From positions 31,653 to 95,652 of the forward strand of contig CAYZTB010000004.1 in NCBI GenBank assembly GCA_964481195.1: a stretch of 64,000 bases of DNA. Direction: 5' to 3'. The notes under the pieces were generated by a model. The model was not told where the DNA came from. It did no database searches and was given only the letters and a program-made list of their open reading frames with translations. A program made the position numbers and the translations under genes. Within the stretch, counting starts at the first letter, position 1; each line of letters starts with the position of its first letter. Shown in pieces: positions 41,292 through 50,108 of this stretch. The stretch comes from Palsa-948 sp964481195. Lineage in GTDB: Bacteria; Bacteroidota; Bacteroidia; Palsa-948.

Positions 41292-42974
41292 ATGCAGGCA
41301 CGACCACTTACATATTTTTATCATTTCTATTGGCTTCTCCTCTTAGCCCTATTTTATTCCTGCGCTCAAATCGTGTCACCTGGTGGAGGAGCAAAAGATA
41401 TTACCGCGCCTAGCGTAGAAAAGTTTATTCCAGATAGTGCAGCTACTAACTTTAAAGCAAAAAGCATTGCTATTTATTTTGACGAGTACATTCAGCTGGT
41501 AGATCTTCAAAAGGAGCTAACTATTTCGCCCCCCATGCACCATCAACCCGATATAAAAGCAAAGGGACGAATGTTGCAAATTGAAATTACCGACACACTA
41601 AAAACAAATACAACTTATGTTTTGAATTTCGGGAATTCTATTCGCGATTTTACAGAAGGAAACATTAAAAAAGATTTTCAATATATTTTTTCTACTGGAA
41701 ATATTATTGATACATTAAAGTTGTCTGGTGGTATTAAATATGCAACAGACCTGAAAACCGAAAAAGGAATTCTGGTTATTCTCTTCAATGATAAGACTGA
41801 TTCTGTTCCATATAAAATAGGGCCTTTTTATTTTGCAAGAACAAATCCAGATGGATCGTACCAGATCAGTCATATTAAGCCGGGACTATACAAAGCGTTT
41901 GCACTAAAAGATGAAAATGGAAATAGCAGATTTGACATCCCGACAGAAAGCGTTGGTTTTTCAGATACGCTCGTTAAAATTTCGCGCAATCAAAAATTGG
42001 ACTTTACCCTATTCAAGGAGGAGACTAAAAAACAGCTTTTGTTAAAACACTATGTTAGGGGCTATGCCAGCATAGTTTTACTTTTTTCAAAACCTGTTAA
42101 GAGCCTAAGCTATGAAGCGTTAAATCCTGGGACAAAAACACAAACATTTTTGACTGAATACAATTTAACAAGGGATAGCATTCGAATCTGGACTCCTGAA
42201 TTTACGAACGATAGTCTGCATTTTAAAATTATTGTGGAGGGGGAAATAATAGATACCTTAAAAATCGGAACTACTCAATTTCAAAAAGACAACGGTGGAA
42301 GAGGAGAGGCGTTTAAGTTAGTAGGCACAATGAATGCTGCAAAGACTAAGCCGTTGGATATAAATAAATCGCTCGAATTAACTTTTTCTTATCCTATTAA
42401 GGAGTACAAACCTGAAAATATATTTTTAACTAATGGAAAGCAAAAAATTACTAGCACTAACAAAAACCATAAAGATTCATTGGGCAGGAAGTTTTCTTTT
42501 GATTTTGATTTAATACAAGATTCATTGTATCGCCTGGAAATAGTACCCGGCACCTTCATCGATATTTTTGGATTAACAAATGACACGCTCAAAACAGAAT
42601 TTAAATTACAGGAAGAAAGATTTTACGGCACACTGAAAATGATTTTGAAAATGAAAAAAACACCAATCAAATGCATTGTTCAATTAGTAAATGATAAGGG
42701 TAGTGTATCTAAAGAAGATATTTTGTATGAGTCGAAGGAATTATTCTACCCCTACCTAAGCCCCGGGAAATACAGAATAAAAATTATTTACGACACAAAC
42801 GAAGATGGCAAATGGACTACAGGAAATTATTTACTACACAAGCAGCCAGAAAAAATATCCTTTTTTGCTGGGGAAATAAACATTCGAGCCAATTGGGATT
42901 TGGAATTAGATTGGGACTTAACTCCACCGCAAACTCCCGTTGTTAAACAGGAAGGAGTTAAACAAGACAAATAG
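41292..42974 (+). CDS. Ig-like (Big_5) domain lipoprotein
   Basis: A 560-residue lipoprotein (signal around LLLLALFYSC; Cys at about 25). The first domain (about 30-125) is a Big_5/Ig-like fold: DITAPSVEKFIPDSAATNF, IAIYFDEYIQL, TTYVLNFGNSIRDFTEGN. A carboxypeptidase-regulatory-like domain follows (SYQISHIKPGLYKAFALKDENGNSRFD), then further beta domains. This type is widely conserved in Bacteroidota and envelope-associated. It follows msrC after 9 bases. Confidence 0.78.
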   Translation: MQARPLTYFYHFYWLLLLALFYSCAQIVSPGGGAKDITAPSVEKFIPDSAATNFKAKSIAIYFDEYIQLVDLQKELTISPPMHHQPDIKAKGRMLQIEITDTLKTNTTYVLNFGNSIRDFTEGNIKKDFQYIFSTGNIIDTLKLSGGIKYATDLKTEKGILVILFNDKTDSVPYKIGPFYFARTNPDGSYQISHIKPGLYKAFALKDENGNSRFDIPTESVGFSDTLVKISRNQKLDFTLFKEETKKQLLLKHYVRGYASIVLLFSKPVKSLSYEALNPGTKTQTFLTEYNLTRDSIRIWTPEFTNDSLHFKIIVEGEIIDTLKIGTTQFQKDNGGRGEAFKLVGTMNAAKTKPLDINKSLELTFSYPIKEYKPENIFLTNGKQKITSTNKNHKDSLGRKFSFDFDLIQDSLYRLEIVPGTFIDIFGLTNDTLKTEFKLQEERFYGTLKMILKMKKTPIKCIVQLVNDKGSVSKEDILYESKELFYPYLSPGKYRIKIIYDTNEDGKWTTGNYLLHKQPEKISFFAGEINIRANWDLELDWDLTPPQTPVVKQEGVKQDK

Positions 42975-43757
42975 CTATTGCTTAATAGTAAACGTATCAG
43001 CATCTTTCCAGGCTGGAAATGTTTTTCTCCAGTCTGATAATTTTTTTTGAGAAAGGATGACAGTTTCTGTAGAATTTTGATGAGCCTTTAATTTACTAAT
43101 CACCTCGCCTTTAAAATCTATTATTCCCGAATCTCCTGAATAGGAGTACTCATTTCCATCTTTACCAATTCGGTTTACACCCACTACATACGCCTGATTT
43201 TCCATGGCGCGTGCAAGTAGTAATGTTTTCCAAGGATGGCTCCTGCGTTCAGGCCAGTTGGCTACAAAAAGTAATACATCGTATGCATTATTTTTATTCC
43301 GAATCCATACTGGGAATCGAAGGTCATAACAAATCAGAGGACAAATTTTCCAGCCTTTTATATTGACAATTAGTTTTTTCTTTCCTGCTGCGTAATATTT
43401 TTCTTCTCCGGCATAGCAAAACAAATGTTTTTTGTCGTAGGTCTTGTATTTACCATTGGGCAACATCCATACCAAGCGATTGTAATATTTATTTTTTTCT
43501 TTAATAATCAGACTTCCGGTAATTACACATTTCTTCTTCTTAGCTATTGATTTCATCCATGTTATGGCAGAGCCACTCATTGTTTCGGCAACAACTTTAT
43601 TGTTCATGGTAAATCCGGTACTGAACATTTCAGGCAGCACAATTACATCTGTTTTTTCTTTTATAGAATTAATCTTTTCCGAGAACATTTTTAAGTTATT
43701 CTCGATGTTCTCCCAGTGAAGTGGAGATTGTACAATTGTAATTTTTAAATCTTGCAT
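42975..43757 (-). CDS. Nitrilase-superfamily omega-amidase (YafV type)
   Basis: A 260-residue carbon-nitrogen hydrolase with the Glu-Lys-Cys triad: Glu in VIVLPEMFSTGF, Lys in TYDKKHLF, Cys in ICYDLRFPVW. YafV/Nit2-type enzymes hydrolyse 2-oxoglutaramate, the keto product of glutamine transamination. The start overlaps the upstream aminotransferase gene by 13 bases. Together they fit the glutamine transaminase-omega-amidase route. Confidence 0.87.
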   Translation of the reverse strand: MQDLKITIVQSPLHWENIENNLKMFSEKINSIKEKTDVIVLPEMFSTGFTMNNKVVAETMSGSAITWMKSIAKKKKCVITGSLIIKEKNKYYNRLVWMLPNGKYKTYDKKHLFCYAGEEKYYAAGKKKLIVNIKGWKICPLICYDLRFPVWIRNKNNAYDVLLFVANWPERRSHPWKTLLLARAMENQAYVVGVNRIGKDGNEYSYSGDSGIIDFKGEVISKLKAHQNSTETVILSQKKLSDWRKTFPAWKDADTFTIKQ

Positions 43758-44902
43758 AATTTTTCTGCTGCTTGTTTAAGTACATCATCCGTTTTAGCAA
43801 AACAAAAGCGTAATAATTTATTATCAATGGGTTTATGAAAAAATACCGAAGTAGGGATGGAGGCAACTCCATTTTCTTTAGTAAGTCTTATAGCGTAATC
43901 TGTATCTTTTTCTTGCGTGATGGCGCTGTAATCAAGCAATTGAAAGTAAGAGCCGGAAGCAGGCATGCATTTAAACTTTGAGCCTTTTAATGCATCCAGA
44001 AAAAAATCACGCTTCTTCTGATAGAAATCACCTAGTTCATTATAGTCGTTACTATCTTTTATATACTCTGCCAACGCGTGTTGGATGGGTGTGTTTGCAG
44101 TAAATACAATAAACTGATGCACTTTACGAAATTCTGCCATCAAATTTTCGGGAGCAAAGCAATACCCCATTTTCCAGCCGGTAGCATGGTATGTTTTTCC
44201 AAAAGAAAAAATTATGAAGCTACGCTCTGCTAGTGTAGGATATTTACAAACGCTCTCGTGTTTTTGGCCGTCAAAAATAATATGCTCATATACCTCATCA
44301 CTAATAATAATAATGTTGGTTCCCTTTACTAGCTTTTCCAATTGCTGCATGTCATCGGCAGAAAGTACAGATCCCATAGGATTATGAGGAGAGTTAATCA
44401 TAATCACTTTGGTGCGTGAGGTCATCACTTTTTTTACATCATTCCAGTCGATGGTGTGATTGGGCGCTTTAAGCTGCACATATATAGGTATGCCTCCGTT
44501 TAACTCGATGGTTGGAACATAACAATCGTATGCGGGTTCAATTACAATAACTTCATCCCCTTCGCGCACTATGGCAGTTAACGCTGAATAAATAGCCTGT
44601 GTTCCACCAGCAGTAATTGTAATTTCTGTATCGGGATTATACTTTGCCCCATAAAGCTTTTCCATTTTTTCGCATAACACTTCGCGTAACTGGGGCACTC
44701 CCTGCATGGGAGCATATTGATTCATGCCCTCTTTCATCTTTTTGTTAATGAGTGAAATCAATTTTGGATTTACATCAAAGTTTGGGAATCCCTGAGATAA
44801 GTTTATAGCCTTATGCTCATTTGCTAAAGCACTCATGACAGAAAAAATAGTAGTACCTACTTTAGGTAATTTGGAAGAAATGGAATTGGGATATTTTGGC
44901 AT
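43745..44902 (-). CDS. Methionine aminotransferase (YbdL type)
   Basis: A 385-residue fold-type I PLP aminotransferase. NLSQGFPNFD, the substrate-binding NSPHNPMGS, and the PLP lysine in SFGKTYHATGWKMGY are typical of YbdL/kynurenine-glutamine transaminase K. These use methionine or aromatic amino acids with 2-oxo acids such as 4-methylthio-2-oxobutanoate. It is cotranscribed with the omega-amidase gene, which would pull transamination with glutamine forward. Confidence 0.88.
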   Translation of the reverse strand: MPKYPNSISSKLPKVGTTIFSVMSALANEHKAINLSQGFPNFDVNPKLISLINKKMKEGMNQYAPMQGVPQLREVLCEKMEKLYGAKYNPDTEITITAGGTQAIYSALTAIVREGDEVIVIEPAYDCYVPTIELNGGIPIYVQLKAPNHTIDWNDVKKVMTSRTKVIMINSPHNPMGSVLSADDMQQLEKLVKGTNIIIISDEVYEHIIFDGQKHESVCKYPTLAERSFIIFSFGKTYHATGWKMGYCFAPENLMAEFRKVHQFIVFTANTPIQHALAEYIKDSNDYNELGDFYQKKRDFFLDALKGSKFKCMPASGSYFQLLDYSAITQEKDTDYAIRLTKENGVASIPTSVFFHKPIDNKLLRFCFAKTDDVLKQAAEKLCKI

Positions 44903-44976
44903 ATATAATAATGAAGTATAAAGATAGAAAAAGAAAAAACAAGCTGTGTTTTAGCTGTCATAGCGAGAAATAATTT

Positions 44977-44984
44977 TATTTTTG
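44977..44984 (+). promoter_or_regulatory. -7 promoter element of the FKBP gene
   Basis: TATTTTTG matches TAnnTTTG and lies 18 bases before the ATG at 45003. Confidence 0.5.
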
Positions 44985-45002
44985 TGCCTTAATAATTTAT
45001 CT

Positions 45003-45521
45003 ATGAATATTACTAAAAACTCCGTTGTAACCTTAGGCTATTTGCTAAAAACCAGAACTGGACTGTCGCTTGAAGAAAAACAAGTAGAGCAAACTACGTC
45101 TGATCGCCCGTTTGTGTTTATATATGGCGGTGGTATGATGTTACCAGATTTTGAGCTAAACTTAAGTGGCAAAAAAGCAGGAGATAAATTTGATTTTTTT
45201 ATTCCAGCAGCAAAGGCCTACGGTGTGCAGAATGATAAATATGTGATGAATGTTCCTATAGATTCTTTTAAAGGACCAGATGGTACGCTGGATTTAAACG
45301 AAATAAAAACGGGAAACATATTAACGATGAATGACGAAAAAGGCAACCAGTTGCAAGGCACTATATTAGAAGTGACCGCAGTTCATGTGCGCATGGATTT
45401 TAATCATCCGCTTGCTGGGCAAGAGCTGCATTTTACAGGAGAAGTTTTTAGTGTACGCGCTGCTACTGCCGAAGAGATTTCGCACGGGCATGTGCATGGA
45501 CCTGGCGGACATCATCACTAA
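45003..45521 (+). CDS. SlyD-like FKBP peptidyl-prolyl isomerase
   Basis: A 172-residue FKBP-type prolyl isomerase with SlyD features: VVTLGYLLKTRTG, FVFIYGGGMMLPDFELNLSG, FFIPAAKAYG, and an insert-in-flap domain around residues 75-130. The C-terminus is histidine-rich (HGHVHGPGGHHH), as in SlyD, where it binds nickel. It is probably a cytosolic chaperone with metal-binding ability. I start at MNITKNS; seven upstream codons are open but overlap the promoter box. Confidence 0.88.
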   Translation: MNITKNSVVTLGYLLKTRTGLSLEEKQVEQTTSDRPFVFIYGGGMMLPDFELNLSGKKAGDKFDFFIPAAKAYGVQNDKYVMNVPIDSFKGPDGTLDLNEIKTGNILTMNDEKGNQLQGTILEVTAVHVRMDFNHPLAGQELHFTGEVFSVRAATAEEISHGHVHGPGGHHH

Positions 45522-45533
45522 TAATAGCGTAGG

Positions 45534-46262
45534 CTACCAATAGCCGAAGGTCTTTTTAATCATAGCCTTGCCCCATTTTTCTTTTCCATAATCTTTTTCC
45601 AGCTTGGCTTTTAGCTCTACAGGATTGTAAACCTTGCTTTTTGATTTTTTTGGAAGCAGATCCTCTATTGCAGGGGCTATTGTTTCGATTCTAGTTGCAA
45701 AATATATTACTCCCCCGTCTTCGGTAGCAAGACCAAGAATAGCACCTGGCAAGCCAATAAAACTTTCCGGACCGGTAGAAACAGAAATTTCATCGCAGTA
45801 CCAGGCATAAATGCGGGAGCTGTCGGGCGCTTCCCAAACTGCTTTTCGGCAGGTGTAGCCACCAATGTTACGTTTGCTATCTGTAATTTTCCAGGAACGT
45901 GGGTATAAACTGTCGCCCAAATAAACAAACTCACTCCAAATAGTTTTTATGGTGAGGCGAGTATTTTGCTTAAAGTTTTGGTATACTTTATTTTTTTCGG
46001 TGTACCAGCTCATGTAATCACGCTCATCGTTTTCCCGTTCCTTGAAGGCAGAAATAGAATCGTTAAAGTATAATTCAAAATAATCAATCTTGATTTTATC
46101 GGTTTTGTTAATCCAATCCAATACATCATCGTCTTTAAATTTTTTATAAAGATTTGTTTTTCGTTCGTAAGTAATCTTGCCAGCAGTAATTTGCGACTGA
46201 ACGTCACCCGTTACCGCAACCACAATAAAGAACGAAAGTATTATGTTAAGGAGCGACTTCAT
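45534..46262 (-). CDS. GLPGLI family protein
   Basis: A 242-residue secreted protein with signal peptide (LLNIILSFFIVVAVTG). The family motif is present as GLPGAILGLATEDG, preceded by WYCDEISVSTGPESF. GLPGLI proteins are restricted to Bacteroidota, usually encoded next to an outer-membrane beta-barrel gene, as here: the two overlap by 17 bases. The function is unknown. Confidence 0.9.
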   Translation of the reverse strand: MKSLLNIILSFFIVVAVTGDVQSQITAGKITYERKTNLYKKFKDDDVLDWINKTDKIKIDYFELYFNDSISAFKERENDERDYMSWYTEKNKVYQNFKQNTRLTIKTIWSEFVYLGDSLYPRSWKITDSKRNIGGYTCRKAVWEAPDSSRIYAWYCDEISVSTGPESFIGLPGAILGLATEDGGVIYFATRIETIAPAIEDLLPKKSKSKVYNPVELKAKLEKDYGKEKWGKAMIKKTFGYW

Positions 46263-48984
46263 CTTGTTTAGGTGCTTTGTTTTTGAATTTGTAATTTAGT
46301 TTCACCAAAAAATATCTGCCTACCGCATTTGTGCTTACATCCATAATCATGTTATCCTGCACTGTTCGGTACACATTAATATTTTGATTAAGGATATCGC
46401 GAACCGAAATTCCCAGCTGAAGACTTTCATCTTTGAAGAAGGATTTAGTAAGCGATGCATTCCAAATCAGATAATCAATGTTATAGCCCTGAAAGCGCTG
46501 ATTGTTCTTGCTATAGTTGGCATCGGTTTTAAGCTCAAACGTTTTTTTAATAGTAAAGGATGCAGAGCTGTTGTAGTTGATAGTTGAGAATGGCCTAGTA
46601 GAATTTGCATTTATAGTTGATGTTGGGCTTGTATAAGAGTATCCAGTTCCAATAAGAAATTCTATTTTCTCTAACCTTAAAACCACATCTAGCTTTGGAT
46701 TCGAAATAGTATTAACTACTTTATTCTGAACGTTGTTGATGTAGCTCGTGTTTTGCGTTTGTCCAAGATTTAAGGCCGGACTCAAAAATATTTTTTTGGA
46801 CCAAAAAGGAAAATCTAAATTCAAATTTGCACCGGTGCGGTAGTTGCCATTCACATTGATGGTTTGAGTAAATACTTGTCCTTTGTTATCGTACGCCACC
46901 GAATTAGAAAAATCATTATTTGTTGTTATGTAGTAGATATTACCCCATATGTTGCGTCCGCTTACGGGCTTATATGAATTAATTGACATGCGGAAGAGGT
47001 GACCGAACGTTTGTTTTAAGTCAGGATTACCAATTTTTATTTGATTGGGAGTGGAGTTATCGGGTATCGGTTGCAATTGATCTATGCTTGGAAGTTTTGA
47101 ATTGCTGTTGTAGTTGATATAGATGCGCGAATTATTTTTAAATGTATACTGACCAAAGGCAAAGGGTAAAAGTATGTTTGCATTCTGCTTTAAAACACTG
47201 TTGTTAATCAAATTTGTGTTTGTTATGTCTCGTACTTCGCCTCTTGTTCCAAGCCCTGCGGAATAGCTTTTTACTTCGTATCGTAAATTTATGGATGCTT
47301 GATTTGTTATTCTGTTTATTTGAAAGTTATTTGTTAGTAAAGCATTTTCCAAATTATAATCCCCTCCCTGAAAGTCCAATGTTTTTTTATCTTGGTTATT
47401 TTCCAAACCCGTAAAGGTGTAGGAAGAATAAATAAATATTTTTTTAGTAATTGGCAGATTAAAGCCTGCGTTAAAGCGATGGCTCTGACTAGAACTAGAA
47501 TTATTTTTTTTCTGGTTTATACTATCTGAAGAGGTAATGCTTGAAAAATAATATGAATCCAAAGATTGAAGAATGCTTGAGGAATTATTTTGCCTTGCTT
47601 CTTGCGTATACGACACATACAAACGTTTTTTCTTATTTTGGTATCTTCTGGAGTATTCCAAGGTATTTAGTATAGATGAGTTATTCCCATTGGTAATATT
47701 TTCAAAATTGGAAGAACGAAAAAGGCTGCTGTCTTCATCAAAATAGTTTATTGACTTATTTATCTGACTAGTAGACTCATTAAGCCTGATTTTAGAATTA
47801 AAAGATATATCACTCATGGAGTCAAGCTCTTGCTCAAGCTGAAAATTAAATTGATGAGAAACATTATTTTGTTGGTTGCTAAGCACTTCATTTGTTTTAT
47901 ACGAAGTATCTGAAAAGAAATATTGTGTTTGGGTTTTTGATGACAAATTCATTTCCGTTGGGTTGTAGGTATAGTTGCCATCAATCTTATTTCCTTTCCA
48001 GAATTTGTTTGAGAAGTAAATTCCTGCTTTTAACGTTTGCGGTAATCCCGAATTTGAATTATTTTGAGTAAAAGGCTGTGTGCCCCATTCCTCGTCCCAA
48101 TCCCAATCTCTGAATGCATCCAGCCCGTACTCATTTTGATCCTGCCAGCTGAATTGTGAATTGGGGGTGTTGGCGCCTAAAGCAAAAACAGAAAGCTTGG
48201 ATTTTTTTCTGAATCTGTTTGCCAGAAATTGATTCTCGTAGAATTTTGAAAAGTCTGTCCCTCCTGATATTTTTCCAAAGTATCCTTTCTTGGCATCTTC
48301 CTTAAGTTGAAGGTTCATCACCTTCAGGGTTTCACTACTGCCATCGCCCCCCGCACTGGTATTTGCTTTATCATACACCTGAACGGATGCAATAGATTTT
48401 GCATCTAGGTTGCGCGTTGCCACAGTTGGGTCAGCGCCAAAAAATTCATCTCCATCCACTAATAATTTATCAATGGCTCTTCCTTGCGAATATATTTTTC
48501 CTTGCGCATCTACTTTAATTCCCGGAAGTTTTTTCAGTAAATCCTCAACAACGGCATTGGGTTTTACAGCAAAGGAGTCAGCGTTATATATTAAAGTATC
48601 GCCTTTATAATACATAGGGTCCGAATAACCAACAATAACTACTTCTTGAAGCGAAATTGTTTTAGGTGGAAGTATCAAGTTCTTTAATACCACATCCAGA
48701 TTTTCTTTATTTCCCATTATGATAAACTGCTGATCGCCAAAGGTTGGATGGGAAACAATAACAACATATGTATCTAGCGGAAGTTTATCTATTTTAAAGA
48801 AGCCATTTTTATCTGAACGCGAAAAGGAGATTAATGTAGAGTCTGAAAACCGCACTGCAACAACAACCGCATTTTCTACAATAGTATTTGTTGCTGTATC
48901 CCGTGCAGTTCCTGCAACACTCATCTGCTGGGCGTTTACCGCATTTACGAAGAAGAGAAAAGAGGCTATTAATATATATCTCAT
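46246..48984 (-). CDS. Outer-membrane beta-barrel protein (TonB-receptor-like with carboxypeptidase-regulatory domain)
   Basis: A 912-residue protein. Signal peptide (MRYILIASFLFFVNAVNAQ), then a carboxypeptidase-regulatory-like domain (about 22-110), a plug-like region (VVIVGYSDPMYYKGDTLIYN; VVEDLLKKLPGIKVDAQGKI; IDKLLVDGDEFFG) and a C-terminal beta-barrel with aromatic strand ends, closing YFLVKLNYKFKNK. It resembles OMP_b-brl_3 proteins that lack a TonB box. It is cotranscribed with the GLPGLI gene. Confidence 0.87.
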   Translation of the reverse strand: MRYILIASFLFFVNAVNAQQMSVAGTARDTATNTIVENAVVVAVRFSDSTLISFSRSDKNGFFKIDKLPLDTYVVIVSHPTFGDQQFIIMGNKENLDVVLKNLILPPKTISLQEVVIVGYSDPMYYKGDTLIYNADSFAVKPNAVVEDLLKKLPGIKVDAQGKIYSQGRAIDKLLVDGDEFFGADPTVATRNLDAKSIASVQVYDKANTSAGGDGSSETLKVMNLQLKEDAKKGYFGKISGGTDFSKFYENQFLANRFRKKSKLSVFALGANTPNSQFSWQDQNEYGLDAFRDWDWDEEWGTQPFTQNNSNSGLPQTLKAGIYFSNKFWKGNKIDGNYTYNPTEMNLSSKTQTQYFFSDTSYKTNEVLSNQQNNVSHQFNFQLEQELDSMSDISFNSKIRLNESTSQINKSINYFDEDSSLFRSSNFENITNGNNSSILNTLEYSRRYQNKKKRLYVSYTQEARQNNSSSILQSLDSYYFSSITSSDSINQKKNNSSSSQSHRFNAGFNLPITKKIFIYSSYTFTGLENNQDKKTLDFQGGDYNLENALLTNNFQINRITNQASINLRYEVKSYSAGLGTRGEVRDITNTNLINNSVLKQNANILLPFAFGQYTFKNNSRIYINYNSNSKLPSIDQLQPIPDNSTPNQIKIGNPDLKQTFGHLFRMSINSYKPVSGRNIWGNIYYITTNNDFSNSVAYDNKGQVFTQTINVNGNYRTGANLNLDFPFWSKKIFLSPALNLGQTQNTSYINNVQNKVVNTISNPKLDVVLRLEKIEFLIGTGYSYTSPTSTINANSTRPFSTINYNSSASFTIKKTFELKTDANYSKNNQRFQGYNIDYLIWNASLTKSFFKDESLQLGISVRDILNQNINVYRTVQDNMIMDVSTNAVGRYFLVKLNYKFKNKAPKQDEVAP

Positions 48985-49018
48985 GTTTCTTTTATAAGGA
49001 TACCTGAAAAATCATGCA

Positions 49019-49618
49019 TTAATAGATGCCGGTAATTACAACTTCTACTCTTCTGTCTTCTCGCATTCCTTTACCCGTTGGAACATCGCTGCCATATCCA
49101 GTGTAAGTTGGCCGGGTGGGCTCAATTCCGCGTTTGATTAAATATTGGTAAACAGTTTGAGCTCGTACTTTTGATAAATTCAATATTCCAGTCTTCTTAT
49201 CGAGGTCATCTATTCCGCGACTGGTACAACAAACATGACCTTCAATTTTAAAAGTCACAGTATTATTAATTCTGAGTAAACTTAGGAGTGAATCGAGTGT
49301 AGGTATTGATTCCTTTGATATCGAACACGAACCGGTGTCAAATAAAATCTGATCCATAGATAATTTATCCCCTACTTTTTTATTTGCAATCTTCTGTCTT
49401 CCCCATGCGGAGTCGAGCACCTGCGTGAGTATGAGGTCAACACGTCTACTGATTCTTCTTTTGGATTCCAGATCGTTGGTGTCTGCTATCTCAATCTCGC
49501 CCCATCCGTTCACTTTGGAAATGGCCTTGCTCTCAACTCCTAAGGAGATAAGAAATTGCTTGAGTGTATCTGCGCGTTGCTGAGATAAGCGCAGATTGTA
49601 TTGTTCAGAGCCTATCAT
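49019..49618 (-). CDS. C-terminal part of a split double-OmpA protein
   Basis: A 199-residue piece holding the end of a first OmpA-like domain (LGSEQYNLRLSQQRA-type helix, KVNGWGEIEIADTND, RRISRRVDLILTQ) and a complete second OmpA domain (FDTGSCSISKESIPTLDSL; FKIEGHVCCTSRG; YTGYGSDVPTGKGMREDRRVEVVI). It starts within the previous frame's last codons. Together with 49605-49820 it would form one protein of about 260 residues with two OmpA domains, likely binding peptidoglycan twice. Confidence 0.7.
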   Translation of the reverse strand: MIGSEQYNLRLSQQRADTLKQFLISLGVESKAISKVNGWGEIEIADTNDLESKRRISRRVDLILTQVLDSAWGRQKIANKKVGDKLSMDQILFDTGSCSISKESIPTLDSLLSLLRINNTVTFKIEGHVCCTSRGIDDLDKKTGILNLSKVRAQTVYQYLIKRGIEPTRPTYTGYGSDVPTGKGMREDRRVEVVITGIY

Positions 49619-49820
49619 CGCAGTATCCCATGATGGAAATAGCAGTCTCAGAATTTACATTTCTATTTGCAATGAACTGGGTCAATCTTTTTTCCTGTTG
49701 CTTGGTTAATGTGTCTGAATTTGAAGAAAAGTATACTGAGTATATAATGGGTCTCTGCCCGAAAGTGAGACTGTATGCACAAAGAATAGCCAATAATATG
49801 GTACAGTTCTTTTTATTCAT
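49605..49820 (-). CDS. N-terminal part of a split double-OmpA protein
   Basis: A 71-residue piece with signal peptide (MNKKNCTILLAILCAYSLTFG) and the start of an OmpA domain (SVYFSSNSDTLTKQQEKRLTQF; SIMGYCDDRL), ending at a stop just where OmpA domains continue with GSEQYNL. Adding two bases around GATGATAGGCTC, for example GATGATAGGGGCTC, gives the standard sequence GYCDDRGSEQYNL. I read it as one gene with a small deletion. Confidence 0.7.
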   Translation of the reverse strand: MNKKNCTILLAILCAYSLTFGQRPIIYSVYFSSNSDTLTKQQEKRLTQFIANRNVNSETAISIMGYCDDRL

Positions 49821-49928
49821 TAATAAATAACGAGCAATAATTTTTGAACGAAAAGGTATTCTCTTTATTGCTTCATATATAACTCGAAAAGTAACATATT
49901 TGTGGTATTTCTTACATATAGAAAAATC

Positions 49929-50108
49929 CTAAATATCAGGTTTCATTAATGACCGAAACTGGTTAAATACTCGTTCCAAGACCGATAGTTGTTCTGTTAC
50001 TATATCCGCCATTCCGCCCATTTCAGGTTTATATTCAATTTGCTTCTTATAGCTTGTTAGTAGGCCTTGCGATAAAATAACCTCAACTCTATAATTATTT
50101 TTTGTTTG
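49929..50108 (-). pseudogene. C-terminal remnant of an HlyD-family secretion protein
   Basis: A 59-codon open stretch without start codon. It reads NNYRVEVILSQGLLTSYKK, YKPEMGGMADIVTEQL and SVLERVFNQFRSLMKPDI. This closely follows the C-terminal pattern of HlyD-type membrane-fusion proteins (GLxTxYxK, ExxMxGxADIxTExLxxLERxF). It begins inside the 3' end of the adjacent TPR gene on the same strand in another frame, so a deletion probably removed the rest of hlyD. It is too short to be functional. Confidence 0.7.
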
